Shown: positions 22,131-31,776 of the stretch, in pieces
How positions within the stretch are numbered: position 1 is the stretch's first letter
Layout of the letters: the number at the start of each line of letters is the position of its first letter
Translations under genes and position numbers: made by a program
Notes under the pieces: generated by a model
Databases searched by the model: none
What the model was told of the DNA's origin: nothing
What the model saw: the letters and a program-made list of their open reading frames with translations, nothing else
From: Methylicorpusculum oleiharenae
Lineage (GTDB): Bacteria > Pseudomonadota > Gammaproteobacteria > Methylococcales > Methylomonadaceae
Assembly: GCF_009828925.2 (NCBI RefSeq)
Contig: NZ_WUTY02000001.1
Location: forward strand, 1,146,492 to 1,210,491
Reading direction: 5' to 3'
Length of the DNA stretch: 64,000 nucleotides

Positions 22131-23801
22131 ATGTCTTTACCAAGTAACTTCGTAAATGCTGTTTACTGTGATCCTGGCGCAGATAGGTATAAAGGCAACC
22201 CGTTGATTGAAGCTTTGCCGCCAATTATGTCTGTCCAGCAAATTAAAAAAGGACTTACAGGTAAGGTTGAATTTAATCCTACCGATATATATGCTGATGG
22301 CCGAAAACGTGCGCATATAATTTCTGCTTTATTGGATGATTTTTTTCAACCAATTGCTAATCATCTTCAGTTGGAAGAAAAGATATCAATTATGATTCGA
22401 AGCGGCTATGTTGGTCGTAATTTAAGTGATGGTTCTTTGAATCGCCATATGCAAAATGGCTATGAACGTATTATGAGTGGTCAATTAGACAGTTTCAGGT
22501 TTGCTAATACACGCTCAACAGCTCGGAGTTTATCGTTGATTGGATGTTCTGGGAGCGGCAAAAGCTCGACAGTGAATCGAATTTTGGCGACCTATCCCCA
22601 GGCTATCTTTCACGAAGAGCATAACTTCACTCAGCTAAGCTATTTGAGGATCGAATGTCCCAATAATGGCTCGTTAAAGAGTCTCTGCCTTAATTTTTTT
22701 CGAGAAGTTGACAGAGTGCTACATACAAATTATGAACAACGATATGGGCAAAAACGGTATGGACAACCCACTCTGCTAGCATTGATGAGCCAAGTGGCTA
22801 CTCATAAAGCAATTGGTATGTTGGTGATCGATGAAATTCAAAGGCTTAACAGCAGGCGCTCTGGGGGGCAGGATGCCATGTTGGAGTTTTTTGTTGAATT
22901 AGTTAATACAGTTGGTGTGCCTGTGATTTTGATCGGCACACCTAAGGCCAGACCAATTTTCGAATTAGAGCTTCAATCTGGTAGGCGCAGTGCTGGATTT
23001 GGTTCGCTATTTTGGGAGCCCATGAGAGCTACAAAATCTCTTTCAGATTGCCAAACGGGCAAATCAAAAAGAACAGAATGGATCGCCTTCACGGACACAC
23101 TTTGGAAGTATCAATGGTTGCAAAAGCGCGATGAGATTATGTCCGATGAAATTAGGGATTGTTGGTATGATCTTTCTCAGGGTGTATTAGATATAGTTGT
23201 AAAACTCTTTGTGCTCGCTCAGCTCAGAGCCATAGCCATTGGTCTTGAAAGAATAAACGTAAAGTTATTGCGACATGTCTATGATGAAGAGCTTAAACCA
23301 GTACACCCTATGCTTGCAGCTTTAAGATCAGGCGATCCTGAGCTTATTGCAAAATATTCGGATCTTCATGTTCAAGATATTGATAAAAAGGTTCTTGAAC
23401 TTCGCAAAAAAATAGATGACTACCAGCTGGATGAAAGTTCTGAAAAAGAGCGATATGGAGGCAATGAACAGGCATTGCGGCTACATAGTTTACTTAGGGG
23501 AATGGATTGTCATTCAGACCTCCTCGTTCCGTTAATTGAAAAAGTATTTGCTGATCATCCCAATCTATCTGTTAGAGAAATGATTCCACTCGTGCTAGAG
23601 TGGTATGAAAATTTAAATCAGAAGCAAGAAAAAGCACCTTTAAATAATATGATATATATTAAGGAAAAGGATTGGCATAAGTTGGAAACTGACGATATCA
23701 GATTTAAGTCATCGCAGGGTGAACAAAGTCTGATATATGAAGCTCTTAAAAGCCAAGGTATCATTTTTGATCTCCAACACTGGCTCGAAAAAGCTGGTTA
23801 A
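22131..23801 (+). CDS. tnsC: TnsC AAA+ ATPase transposition regulator
   Basis: Couples target selectors (TnsD, TnsE) to the transposase and enforces target immunity. It has 556 residues (555 in Tn7). The Walker A motif is IGCSGSGKSSTVNRIL near residue 140, and Walker B is GMLVIDEIQRLNSR near 230. The arginine-bearing segment GTPKARPIF follows. The gene begins on the base after the tnsB stop codon and ends 2 bp before tnsD, so the operon is tightly packed. Confidence 0.97.
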   Translation: MSLPSNFVNAVYCDPGADRYKGNPLIEALPPIMSVQQIKKGLTGKVEFNPTDIYADGRKRAHIISALLDDFFQPIANHLQLEEKISIMIRSGYVGRNLSDGSLNRHMQNGYERIMSGQLDSFRFANTRSTARSLSLIGCSGSGKSSTVNRILATYPQAIFHEEHNFTQLSYLRIECPNNGSLKSLCLNFFREVDRVLHTNYEQRYGQKRYGQPTLLALMSQVATHKAIGMLVIDEIQRLNSRRSGGQDAMLEFFVELVNTVGVPVILIGTPKARPIFELELQSGRRSAGFGSLFWEPMRATKSLSDCQTGKSKRTEWIAFTDTLWKYQWLQKRDEIMSDEIRDCWYDLSQGVLDIVVKLFVLAQLRAIAIGLERINVKLLRHVYDEELKPVHPMLAALRSGDPELIAKYSDLHVQDIDKKVLELRKKIDDYQLDESSEKERYGGNEQALRLHSLLRGMDCHSDLLVPLIEKVFADHPNLSVREMIPLVLEWYENLNQKQEKAPLNNMIYIKEKDWHKLETDDIRFKSSQGEQSLIYEALKSQGIIFDLQHWLEKAG

Positions 23802-23803
23802 CA

Positions 23804-25324
23804 ATGTTGGGCTTTCCGGTCCCCTATACTAATGAGCTGATATACAGCACTGTGGCTCGGGCTGGAACTCATTTGGGCATAGAATCACCTAAAGAACTTT
23901 TAGATGAGGTTTTTGGAAATCGCAAGGTGATTGCGACACTAGATTTACCATGCCACTTACAAAAAATTGCTGATCTGTACCCGGAAACATTAAACTTGGA
24001 TGTCGAAAATTTGGCTAATCGGCATACTCTCCTTCCTATTTATACTCCATTTGTCAACGAAAATAGGCGCCTACAGTGTCTCAAGTGGATGTCTGGTGTT
24101 TCTCAGGGAGCGGTTCATTTGGCGCTTGGCGTTGTGGCATCAAGAGTTCAGCAAGGTCAGAACCTCAGGTATTGTCCAAAATGTTTGGATAATCAGCAAT
24201 CCTTACATGGAGAATATTATTGGTATAGGCAATGGCAGGTATTCGGTGCGGACTGTTGCCTAGAGCATGGGCAGCTTTTGACTTCGAATATTGAGCGTCA
24301 TGGGTATCATCGACATGAATTTTTCCCAGCAACACCAAAAAACTGCCCAAACAATAGGCAAAACGAGTCTTCCTATCAGTCTAAGGCGGTAACAAAACAA
24401 GTTCTTAGTATTTTGAATTGCTCATCTTTGCTGTCTCCAACTTGTCACCAATGGACTAGCTACTACAAGTGTATTGCAAAAAATAGTGGTTTAAATCGAG
24501 GTCATCAAATTCAGTATGCGTCGATTAAGCAAAGAGTTATAGAGCACTGGGGTCGACAATGGTTAAGTGCTCATGGATTAACTCCTAAAGACGAGCAAAG
24601 CTGTTGGCTTCGCACGATATTTAGAAAACACAGGAAGTCATTCAGTTACCTTGAGCACATTGTTGTGTTGGATGCTTTATTATCTTCCGGCTGGCAATTT
24701 GAAGACGAGATTAAATCAGTATTTTCTCATCCTAGAGATCCATATAATTCCTATAAAGTTCCAGTTATCCAATTAGTTAATGTAAGTGAAACAAATGTAT
24801 ACAGGGAAAAGTGGATGAGCTTGCTTTGCCATTGTGGAGTAAAACAAGCCAGAGCCAATAGTGGAGGTGCAGTATATGCTTGGTTATACCGGCACGATAG
24901 GGATTGGCTTTTGGATGTAGATAAACAACATCAATTGCCTACAAAAATTGTAAATAATAGGGTTGATTGGAAGGCTCGTGATAAAACTATAGTGCGATCA
25001 CTTTGCAAAATTCGAGATGATTATGAGTTAGATTTGAGCAATCCTCGTCGAACCATGAAATGGTTTCTATCTCACATTAACCAAGCATCAACAGTTGAGA
25101 AGAAAATTTGCAATCTCCCGCTAACCAGATTATTTTTTGATAAATATTGTGAATCTATAGAAAATTATCAGATTCGACGAATTACCAATATAATTAATTC
25201 TGTACCTTTGGATAGCCATAACTGGAAGCCATGGAAAATATTGAGATTGTCGGGTCTAAGTGAAGAACGGTTAAGAGAAAAAGCCCGTCGATTTCTGGAA
25301 TTAATAGTAAGGGAAAATGGATAA
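23804..25324 (+). CDS. tnsD: TnsD (TniQ-family) target selector for glmS attTn7
   Basis: Sequence-specific DNA-binding protein that directs insertion to attTn7. Its 506 residues match full-length Tn7 TnsD (508), not the short TniQ of CRISPR-associated elements. The TniQ zinc-binding region reads YCPKCLDNQQ near residue 125, followed by WQVFGADCCLEHGQLL near 150, giving the Cys/Cys/Cys/His set. The long C-terminal half contains the additional DNA-binding segments. The present location at glmS fits its role. It overlaps tnsE by 8 bp. Confidence 0.95.
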   Translation: MLGFPVPYTNELIYSTVARAGTHLGIESPKELLDEVFGNRKVIATLDLPCHLQKIADLYPETLNLDVENLANRHTLLPIYTPFVNENRRLQCLKWMSGVSQGAVHLALGVVASRVQQGQNLRYCPKCLDNQQSLHGEYYWYRQWQVFGADCCLEHGQLLTSNIERHGYHRHEFFPATPKNCPNNRQNESSYQSKAVTKQVLSILNCSSLLSPTCHQWTSYYKCIAKNSGLNRGHQIQYASIKQRVIEHWGRQWLSAHGLTPKDEQSCWLRTIFRKHRKSFSYLEHIVVLDALLSSGWQFEDEIKSVFSHPRDPYNSYKVPVIQLVNVSETNVYREKWMSLLCHCGVKQARANSGGAVYAWLYRHDRDWLLDVDKQHQLPTKIVNNRVDWKARDKTIVRSLCKIRDDYELDLSNPRRTMKWFLSHINQASTVEKKICNLPLTRLFFDKYCESIENYQIRRITNIINSVPLDSHNWKPWKILRLSGLSEERLREKARRFLELIVRENG

Positions 25325-26930
25325 ATTTCGATTTGATTATTTAGAGGACGAGGTAAAAATTCTGGGGTTTGGAACGCTATTCCGATTACAAAATGGCAGT
25401 CAGTGGTCAATTAATATTGATTATTACCCTCGGCAAGAAAAGAATTACATGCGAATGTCTAATGCCCCTGTTTTAGCACGAAAACGTTACCTAAATGAAA
25501 CACAGCAGCATAAAGCTCCAGGTTTTTTAAGGGAGTTTACTATAGATACTACGTGTCTTTGGAATGTCAAAAAGATAAAAGATTGTCCCGCATTAAAAAA
25601 TACTAAAAGGGAAGAAGCAGAACAAAGTTGCTTTGTTTTCGATGATGATGGTGTGGCTATCTATCTTCCTCAATTTGAGCTTGCTAGAGCTCTATTCTTT
25701 CATGACAACTATCTCTCTAGAACATCGCTTGAGCCAGATTATTTAGCTGCCGAGTTTGATATTAAGATAAATAGGGATGTTGATCGAGCTCTTGTTAACG
25801 TAATGATTTCATCAAATTTTTCACTTAAGCATTTCAATGATCCAGGTTGCCGGAGGGTTTTGAGTTGGATATTGCTTGATGAGAATGCTCGAAAATCTTA
25901 CGAGAGTATCGGGAAGCACCAGAAAATGAACGGTTATGATGTCAACTGCTATCGACACTGGAACTTTAGTTTTGAGCCTCCACCATTGCCAAATACCAAG
26001 TTCAGCGTTAGGGGATGGATAGACAATGAAACTAAAAGTATGTTTGTTTACGAGATTCATGGTATTCGTAACATAAGAGCTGAAGTACCATCAGAGGTTG
26101 ACTTCTTCCACCCCGATTTTGAACAACCGGTCCATGGATCAAAAAGGGGTGCTGCTGCATCAGGAAATAATTTACCATCTGAGCATATTATTCATGATGG
26201 CATTACTCCTAGCTCTGATACCCAAAGAGTAATTCTCAGACCGGACACTATAGAAATTGAGTTTGATAAGCCTATAAAAACAAACCGTATCGCAAATAAG
26301 AAAACATCCGCAAAATCAGGTAAAAAAAACGACAGTGAACCCGATTATGTATCTAAGGATGCAAGTACCGATGAATCAGATATCACAGGGAATCTTCCTG
26401 GTGCCGATTGGAACAACATAGATGACCAAACAGATGATGCGTATCTTTACATAAACAAGTTTACTTGTTTTTTTACAATGACTCGTTTGCTTGAAAAAAA
26501 GGATGAGTGTTCGGTCATTAGATTTCCACTTCGCAAATTACCTTCTATTCCTCGGTGTAATAAACACTTACTGACAACGGATAGAAACCCCAGATGCTTG
26601 GCTGTTATTGAAGTTTCAATTTCTGGAAAAATATTCCACATACTTGAGGTCGACACTTCTGATGCAGATAAACCGTTATCGACAAAGTTACTAATCCTAA
26701 AACCAACATCAAGTTTAGAGCAGGATTTAACACGCTTAGAGGAAGAACTTGTACGCGGATCTTTGCGATGGCCTTCGAAGTTGCTTGATCAGATGTGCGG
26801 TAAAAACAACCATCACGGTATACCTCACCCCAAATCGGGACATAAAGGGGAGTTAGATTCAAAGTCCATTGAAGGCTGGGCAGATCGGTTTTATTCACGA
26901 ATACTGGGAGCAAGCAGGGAGTTGACATAG
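25317..26930 (+). CDS. tnsE: TnsE-like selector for replicating/conjugating DNA
   Basis: In Tn7, TnsE sends the element to the lagging strand of replicating DNA, above all to mobile plasmids, through contact with the sliding clamp. The protein here is 537 residues; Tn7 TnsE is 538, and the gene position after tnsD is the same. Sequence identity with Tn7 TnsE was not computed. Visible features are a low-complexity Lys/Ser/Asp linker around residues 330-375 and a conserved-looking C-terminal part (RWPSKLLDQMCGKNNHHGIPHP). It closes the tns operon; 214 bp without a recognisable gene separate it from the cargo. Confidence 0.85.
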   Translation: MDKFRFDYLEDEVKILGFGTLFRLQNGSQWSINIDYYPRQEKNYMRMSNAPVLARKRYLNETQQHKAPGFLREFTIDTTCLWNVKKIKDCPALKNTKREEAEQSCFVFDDDGVAIYLPQFELARALFFHDNYLSRTSLEPDYLAAEFDIKINRDVDRALVNVMISSNFSLKHFNDPGCRRVLSWILLDENARKSYESIGKHQKMNGYDVNCYRHWNFSFEPPPLPNTKFSVRGWIDNETKSMFVYEIHGIRNIRAEVPSEVDFFHPDFEQPVHGSKRGAAASGNNLPSEHIIHDGITPSSDTQRVILRPDTIEIEFDKPIKTNRIANKKTSAKSGKKNDSEPDYVSKDASTDESDITGNLPGADWNNIDDQTDDAYLYINKFTCFFTMTRLLEKKDECSVIRFPLRKLPSIPRCNKHLLTTDRNPRCLAVIEVSISGKIFHILEVDTSDADKPLSTKLLILKPTSSLEQDLTRLEEELVRGSLRWPSKLLDQMCGKNNHHGIPHPKSGHKGELDSKSIEGWADRFYSRILGASRELT

Positions 26931-27144
26931 AGTCAGCTATGATCCGTTTTACGGATTAGCCCATATGAAAGAGGAAGTTGATATGCAAAAAACAACCCAT
27001 CAGGCCGCACCTTATTAAACCGCTACAGTAAGTTATTGTTCTATTAGTATCTAACGCTAAGCCAAAAATATTAAAAACCAGCTTATACTATTTACAAACT
27101 AACTGGCAATTTACGCAGTAGAAACATTAGGCTCAATAGAAATA

Positions 27145-28800
27145 ATGGACGACAAGAGTAATTTTGCTTTCTTACAGGAACACGACCCCTTATTTTTTCA
27201 GTTAGCTACTTCTGCCGAGCACGCATTTGCCAGTGACCCTAACATTACACTAATCAAACTGCGCCAATTAGGCGAAGCGATGGCACAAGATTTGGCGGCG
27301 CGATGTGGCATTGAGTTTGATGACAAAACCAGTCAAGCCGATTTATTGTTCAAGTTGAATCGTGAAATTCGCTTGGAAACCAATGTTGCCGAGCTGTTCC
27401 ACACCTTGCGAATAGAAGGCAACCGAGCGACCCATCAGTTCAAGACTCAGCACAAAGAAGCCCTGGATGGTCTGCGCATTGGCTATCTGGTTCCATCAGG
27501 CATTTGGTAAACAAGGCACAAATTTTAAACCGGGTCCCTTCATCGCTCCAACCGATCCCAGCCAGAAGTTAAGAGCGCTGACCATTCAAATTGATCAGCT
27601 CAAAGCCAGGCTTCAAGATGCCAGTGAGCAAGTTGAAACCAACCAGCAGCTGATCGAACTAAGCGCACGCGAAAAAGAACAATACGCAGCATTGGCCGAA
27701 CAAATGGATGCTGAGGCTCGCCTATTCGAGCAGTTGGCTCAAGAAAATGAACAAAAATTATGCCTGGAACGACAAGCTTTTGAAGATCGTTTACAAGCCA
27801 TGCAAAAGGAGTTGGAAACACGCGGGCCGGCTAATCAAAAGGTTGGCGCAACTATTAAAAAGGCAGCTGCAGAACTATCCCTCAATGAAGAATTAACGCG
27901 TATTCTAATTGATCAGCAACTGATTGCCGCAGGCTGGCAAGCTGACACCGAGGAGCTGACCTACCAAAAAGGCGTAAGACCCGAAAAAGGTAAAAACAAA
28001 GCCATTGCCGAATGGCCGACCAAAGGCAAACAAGCTGCCGACTATGTATTGTTCGCCGGATTAACCCCGATTGCAGTAGTAGAAGCCAAACGCGAAAACG
28101 TCAATGTTGCCGGTAAAATAGCCCAGGTCGAACGCTATTCTCGTGGCTTTATGCCTATCGGCAACATTGAGACTGCCTGGCAATTAGAAGGCCGCAGTAT
28201 CGCATGGCCCGATCATGAAGAGGGTCACTATCAAATCCCCTATGTGTATTCCTGTAATGGACGGCCTTTTGTTAAGCAATTGGCGGAGCAATCCGGCACC
28301 TGGTTTCGCGATGTCCGAGAGCCTTTTAACTTAGCGAAACCATTACCGGACTTTCATAGTCCCGATGGTTTGCTGGATAGACTTCAACGCAGTAAAACCG
28401 CAGCGGAAGACAAGCTACGCCAAGAAGGTTTTGCGTATCTACGATTAAGAGATTATCAGGAAAAAGCAGTTCAGGCTGTCGAAGCGGCACTGGAAAACAA
28501 TCAGCACAATTGCCTATTGTGGCTATGGCAACCGGGACGGGTAAAACCCGAACGATTATCGGTTTGATGTATCGCTTTTTGAAAACAGAGCGCTTCAAAC
28601 GTATCCTTTTTCTGGTGGATCGAACCGCGCTTGGTCAACAGGCTATCGATGCCTTTAACGATTCACCGCTGGAACAAAACCAAACTTTATCCAAGATCTA
28701 CAACGTTGCCGAACTTGGCGATATGGCCGCCGAAGCGGAAACCCGCATTCAAGTGGCGACCGTGCAAGCCATGGTCAAACGCATTTTCCAATCCGATAAC
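27145..28800 (+). pseudogene. hsdR: Type I restriction enzyme R subunit (HsdR), two frameshifts and truncated
   Basis: Remnant of a DEAD-box restriction/translocase subunit. The N-terminal part (residues 1-115) is a DUF4145-type helical region with LGEAMAQDLAARCGI. Around 27485 the frame changes and the coding goes on as IWFHQAFGKQGTNFKPGPF with a coiled coil and the PD-(D/E)XK nuclease (ADYVLFAGLTPIAVVEAKR). A second frame change near 28515 precedes the Walker A motif MATGTGKTRTIIGLMYRF. Coding stops at 28800, exactly at the TGTA of a Tn7-type end, so motifs II-VI are missing. It cannot give a working enzyme. It is unrelated in detail to the intact hsdR at 34068. Confidence 0.9.
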
Positions 28801-28950
28801 TGTAACTTTAAAATAAAGAATCATACTTTCATGATCCGTAAGACATTGATTTAAATGTATAAGTTAAAATGGCTTTTAAAATAAAGTAGCATACTAATAG
28901 CTAGTAGCATCAAAAAATCAACCCAAAAACTTAAAATAAAGAACCATCCT
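28801..28950 (+). repeat. Second Tn7-type end with three spaced TnsB sites (left-end layout)
   Basis: Starts TGTA at 28801. Site cores lie at 28812-28827 (AATAAAGAATCATACT), 28880-28895 (AATAAAGTAGCATACT) and 28935-28950 (AATAAAGAACCATCCT). The first core begins 11 bases from the terminus, as in the right end at 19116. Spacing of 68 and 55 bp resembles the left end of Tn7. Its orientation means that the element it belongs to lies to the right. The candidate target duplication on its left is ATAAC (28796-28800). Confidence 0.8.
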
Positions 28951-29295
28951 ATTCTTAAATATCAACTACTTATAATAATTTATATCGCGGATCCAATAGC
29001 TCCTGACAACAGTGGCGATTGATTAACCGACTCTTCGTAAGTCTTACTGTATATGATTTTCAGTCCTATTAATACGCCTAAGCGCGCGCAGCTCCTTCTT
29101 CGTGCCTTAATCGTTAACTTTTCAAGGCAAGTCCAAAAACCTGCTGATTTAAGTTGGCCAATGAACCGACACTCATCCGCAAGGCCCTTTGATCTTGACA
29201 TTAATCATGTACTCTCTGTTACGGAATCAATTGGGCTAAAAAGACAGCTTCAACTTTGACGTCAACTATCCTGACACAGAGGGGATCAAAACGGG

Positions 29296-29958
29296 GTGAA
29301 CGGTGGTGCCGGACTTGATCAGTTTTTGGAGTTGATTAGAGCCTATTTCCCCAAGGACCTTAAAGAGCGCATTAGTATTTCCACATGCCATAAATACAAG
29401 GGTCTGGAAAAGTCGATGGTAATCGTGCTGGATGCCGTTTTACGGCGCTATCCCATGGTCCATCCGGATTGGGTATTTTTCCGGATACTGGGTGATAGTC
29501 CTGAAAAAATAACGAACGAAGAGCGGAGGCTGTTTTACGTGGCGCTCACTCGAGCGGCAAAAAAGCTGGTCATCATGACTGATGGCGAAAACAAATCGCC
29601 TTTTTTGTATGATATAAAAACTAATCGTTTTTTCTGGCAGGCTATTAACTGGCAAGACTATCCACCGGTAGCCGGGCAATCAAGCCGAATGGTGGTTAAA
29701 GTGGGTAATCAGGAGTCTCGTAGCGGCGGAGGAACATTTGCGATCAAAGACCGACTGAAAGCGGCAGGGTATCAATGGCAGTCAGTAGGTTGGCCGTGTT
29801 GGGAAAAAAGCTTCCCCGCCATTGGCTTTAGTATTGAGGCGATCAAGAGCGAAATAGGGAACGAGCTCGCGAACGGTCTAGAGGTTAAAATTACAAATGA
29901 TGTTGATGAGCCTATAGCCTGTTTTCTAGTTAATGACGGGCTCTGGCGGGAGCGTTGA
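29296..29958 (+). pseudogene. UvrD/PcrA-like superfamily 1 helicase, C-terminal remnant
   Basis: About 220 residues representing only the end of an SF1A helicase. Motif V is recognisable as ISISTCHKYKGLEKSMVIVLD and motif VI as EERRLFYVALTRAAKKLVIM. Motifs I-IV, including the ATP-binding loop, are absent upstream, where the 340 bp back to the Tn7-type end have no coherent coding. The first usable start is a GTG at 29296. Such helicases are frequent in defence islands, so this is probably the debris of a former system. The C-terminal 90 residues show no recognisable domain. The following 240 bp to hsdM contain no gene. Confidence 0.7.
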
Positions 29959-30198
29959 GTCAATGTTAAGTATTTTAAATAAACGCTGTAAGGTAGATTC
30001 ATGATAGCAAACTGCCCAATTTGTCCGCCAAAAGTAGGTGACTCAATTTGAAATCCAGGTGAATCTATCCCTACTTGTCTTGTAGCGGTTTCCCCTTGCA
30101 GAATAATCCTCCATCACAGTCGATTTTTCCGACCCAAAGACTATTATGGTGTTATAAAGTTGCGGTATTAACCCCTCCGAATCTGATAAGAAAAATGC

Positions 30199-31776
30199 AT
30201 GATTGAAGACATCAAGAAAACCCTCTGGGCCACCGCCGATAAACTGCGCGCCAACATGGACGCCGCCGAATACAAACACATTGTTCTCGGCCTGATCTTC
30301 GTTAAATACATCTCCGACACCTTCCAATCCCGTCGTGCCGAACTCACGCGTAAGTTTGCCGATAGCCAGGATGATTATTATCTGGAAGACGCTGACCCGG
30401 AGCTGATTAATGCAGAACTGGAAGACCGAGATTACTACAAAGAAGTCAACGTATTCTGGGTGCCCGAAGCCGCCCGCTGGGAAAGCTTACGTGCCCAAGC
30501 AAAGCAGGCCGACATTGGTAAACGCATCGACGACGCACTATCGTTGATAGAAGCCGAAAACCCCAAACTCAAAGGCATCCTTGATAAACGCTACGCCCGC
30601 GTGCAATTGCCCGATGGCAAACTGGGGGAGCTGGTCGATCTGGTCTCGAAAATCGGCTTTGGTGAAACTTGCAAGGTTGAAGACCGGGTTAAAAATCACT
30701 CCCGTGATCTACTCGGACAGGTTTATGAATACTTTCTTGGCCAGTTCGCCAGCGCCGAAGGTAAACGCGGAGGCCAATTCTACACGCCCGCATCCATTGT
30801 TAAATTGCTGGTTGCCATACTCAATCCCCATAAAGGCCAGGTCTACGACTCTTGTTGTGGCTCAGGCGGTATGTTTGTGCAATCGGAAAAATTCATCGAA
30901 GCCCACGGCGGCAAATTAGGCGATGTCTCCGTCTATGGTCAGGAAGCCAATCCCACGACCTGGCGACTGGCGGCGATGAACCTTGCCATTCGCGGTATCG
31001 ACTTCAATCTGGGCAAAGAACCCGCCGATAGCTTCTTGCGCGACCAACATCCCGACCTGCGTGCAGATTATGTCATGGCCAATCCGCCGTTCAATATTTC
31101 CGACTGGTGGCACGGCAGCCTGGAAGGCGACCCGCGCTGGGTTTACGGTACGCCGCCGCAAGGCAATGCCAACTATGCCTGGCTGCAACACATCCTCTAC
31201 CACCTCAAACCTACAGGCCGCGCCGGAATTGTGCTCGCCAACGGCTCGATGTCTTCCAGCCAGAACAGCGAAGGCGAGATTCGCCGGGCTATGGTGGAGG
31301 CCGACAAGGTTGAAGTGATGGTTGCTCTGCCCGGTCAACTGTTCTTCAACACCCAAATACCTGCCTGCCTGTGGTTTCTGGTCAAAGAAAAACGTGTCAG
31401 GCAAGGCGAAGTCCTCTTCATAGATGCCCGTAAACTCGGCAGCATGATCAGCCGTGTGCAATGCGAATTCACCGATGACATCATTGAACAAATAGCCAAC
31501 ACCGTTGCCGCCTGGCGTGGCGAAAGCGCATCAGGCGAAGCCTATGCCGATGTCGCAGGTTATTGCCGTAGCGTCACCCTGGCAGAAATCGCCGAACACG
31601 GCCATGTCCTCACACCGGGTCGCTATGTTGGTGCAGAAGCAGTTGAAGAGGATGACGAAGCCTTCGCCGATAAAATGCAAAAGCTGACCGAAAAGCTGGG
31701 CGAGCAGATGGCTAAGGGTGCGGAACTGGATCAGTTAATACGCCAGAAGTTGGGGGGACTGGGGTATGATTTCTAA
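30199..31776 (+). CDS. hsdM: Type I restriction-modification DNA methyltransferase (M subunit)
   Basis: N6-adenine methyltransferase, 525 residues. The N-terminal HsdM domain starts DIKKTLWATADKLRANMDAAEYKH. The SAM site is VYDSCCGSGGMF near residue 215, and the catalytic motif is NPPFNISDWW near 297. It forms the M2S modification complex with HsdS, and with HsdR the restriction complex. It is the first gene of a four-gene operon; hsdS overlaps its end by 11 bp. The reading frame is intact. Confidence 0.96.
   Translation: MIEDIKKTLWATADKLRANMDAAEYKHIVLGLIFVKYISDTFQSRRAELTRKFADSQDDYYLEDADPELINAELEDRDYYKEVNVFWVPEAARWESLRAQAKQADIGKRIDDALSLIEAENPKLKGILDKRYARVQLPDGKLGELVDLVSKIGFGETCKVEDRVKNHSRDLLGQVYEYFLGQFASAEGKRGGQFYTPASIVKLLVAILNPHKGQVYDSCCGSGGMFVQSEKFIEAHGGKLGDVSVYGQEANPTTWRLAAMNLAIRGIDFNLGKEPADSFLRDQHPDLRADYVMANPPFNISDWWHGSLEGDPRWVYGTPPQGNANYAWLQHILYHLKPTGRAGIVLANGSMSSSQNSEGEIRRAMVEADKVEVMVALPGQLFFNTQIPACLWFLVKEKRVRQGEVLFIDARKLGSMISRVQCEFTDDIIEQIANTVAAWRGESASGEAYADVAGYCRSVTLAEIAEHGHVLTPGRYVGAEAVEEDDEAFADKMQKLTEKLGEQMAKGAELDQLIRQKLGGLGYDF

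Noticed and set aside
19116-26930. A CRISPR-associated transposon (CAST)
   Set aside because: No cas genes or CRISPR repeats are present, TnsD is full length and TnsE is present.
29053-29259. 68-residue reading frame between the Tn7-type end and the helicase remnant
   Set aside because: No motif or ribosome site; it looks like noncoding transposon-end DNA.
30151-30170. GTTATAAAGTTGCGGTATT as a further TnsB site
   Set aside because: It resembles the third right-end core but stands alone, has two or more mismatches in the core and no terminal TGT/ACA nearby.
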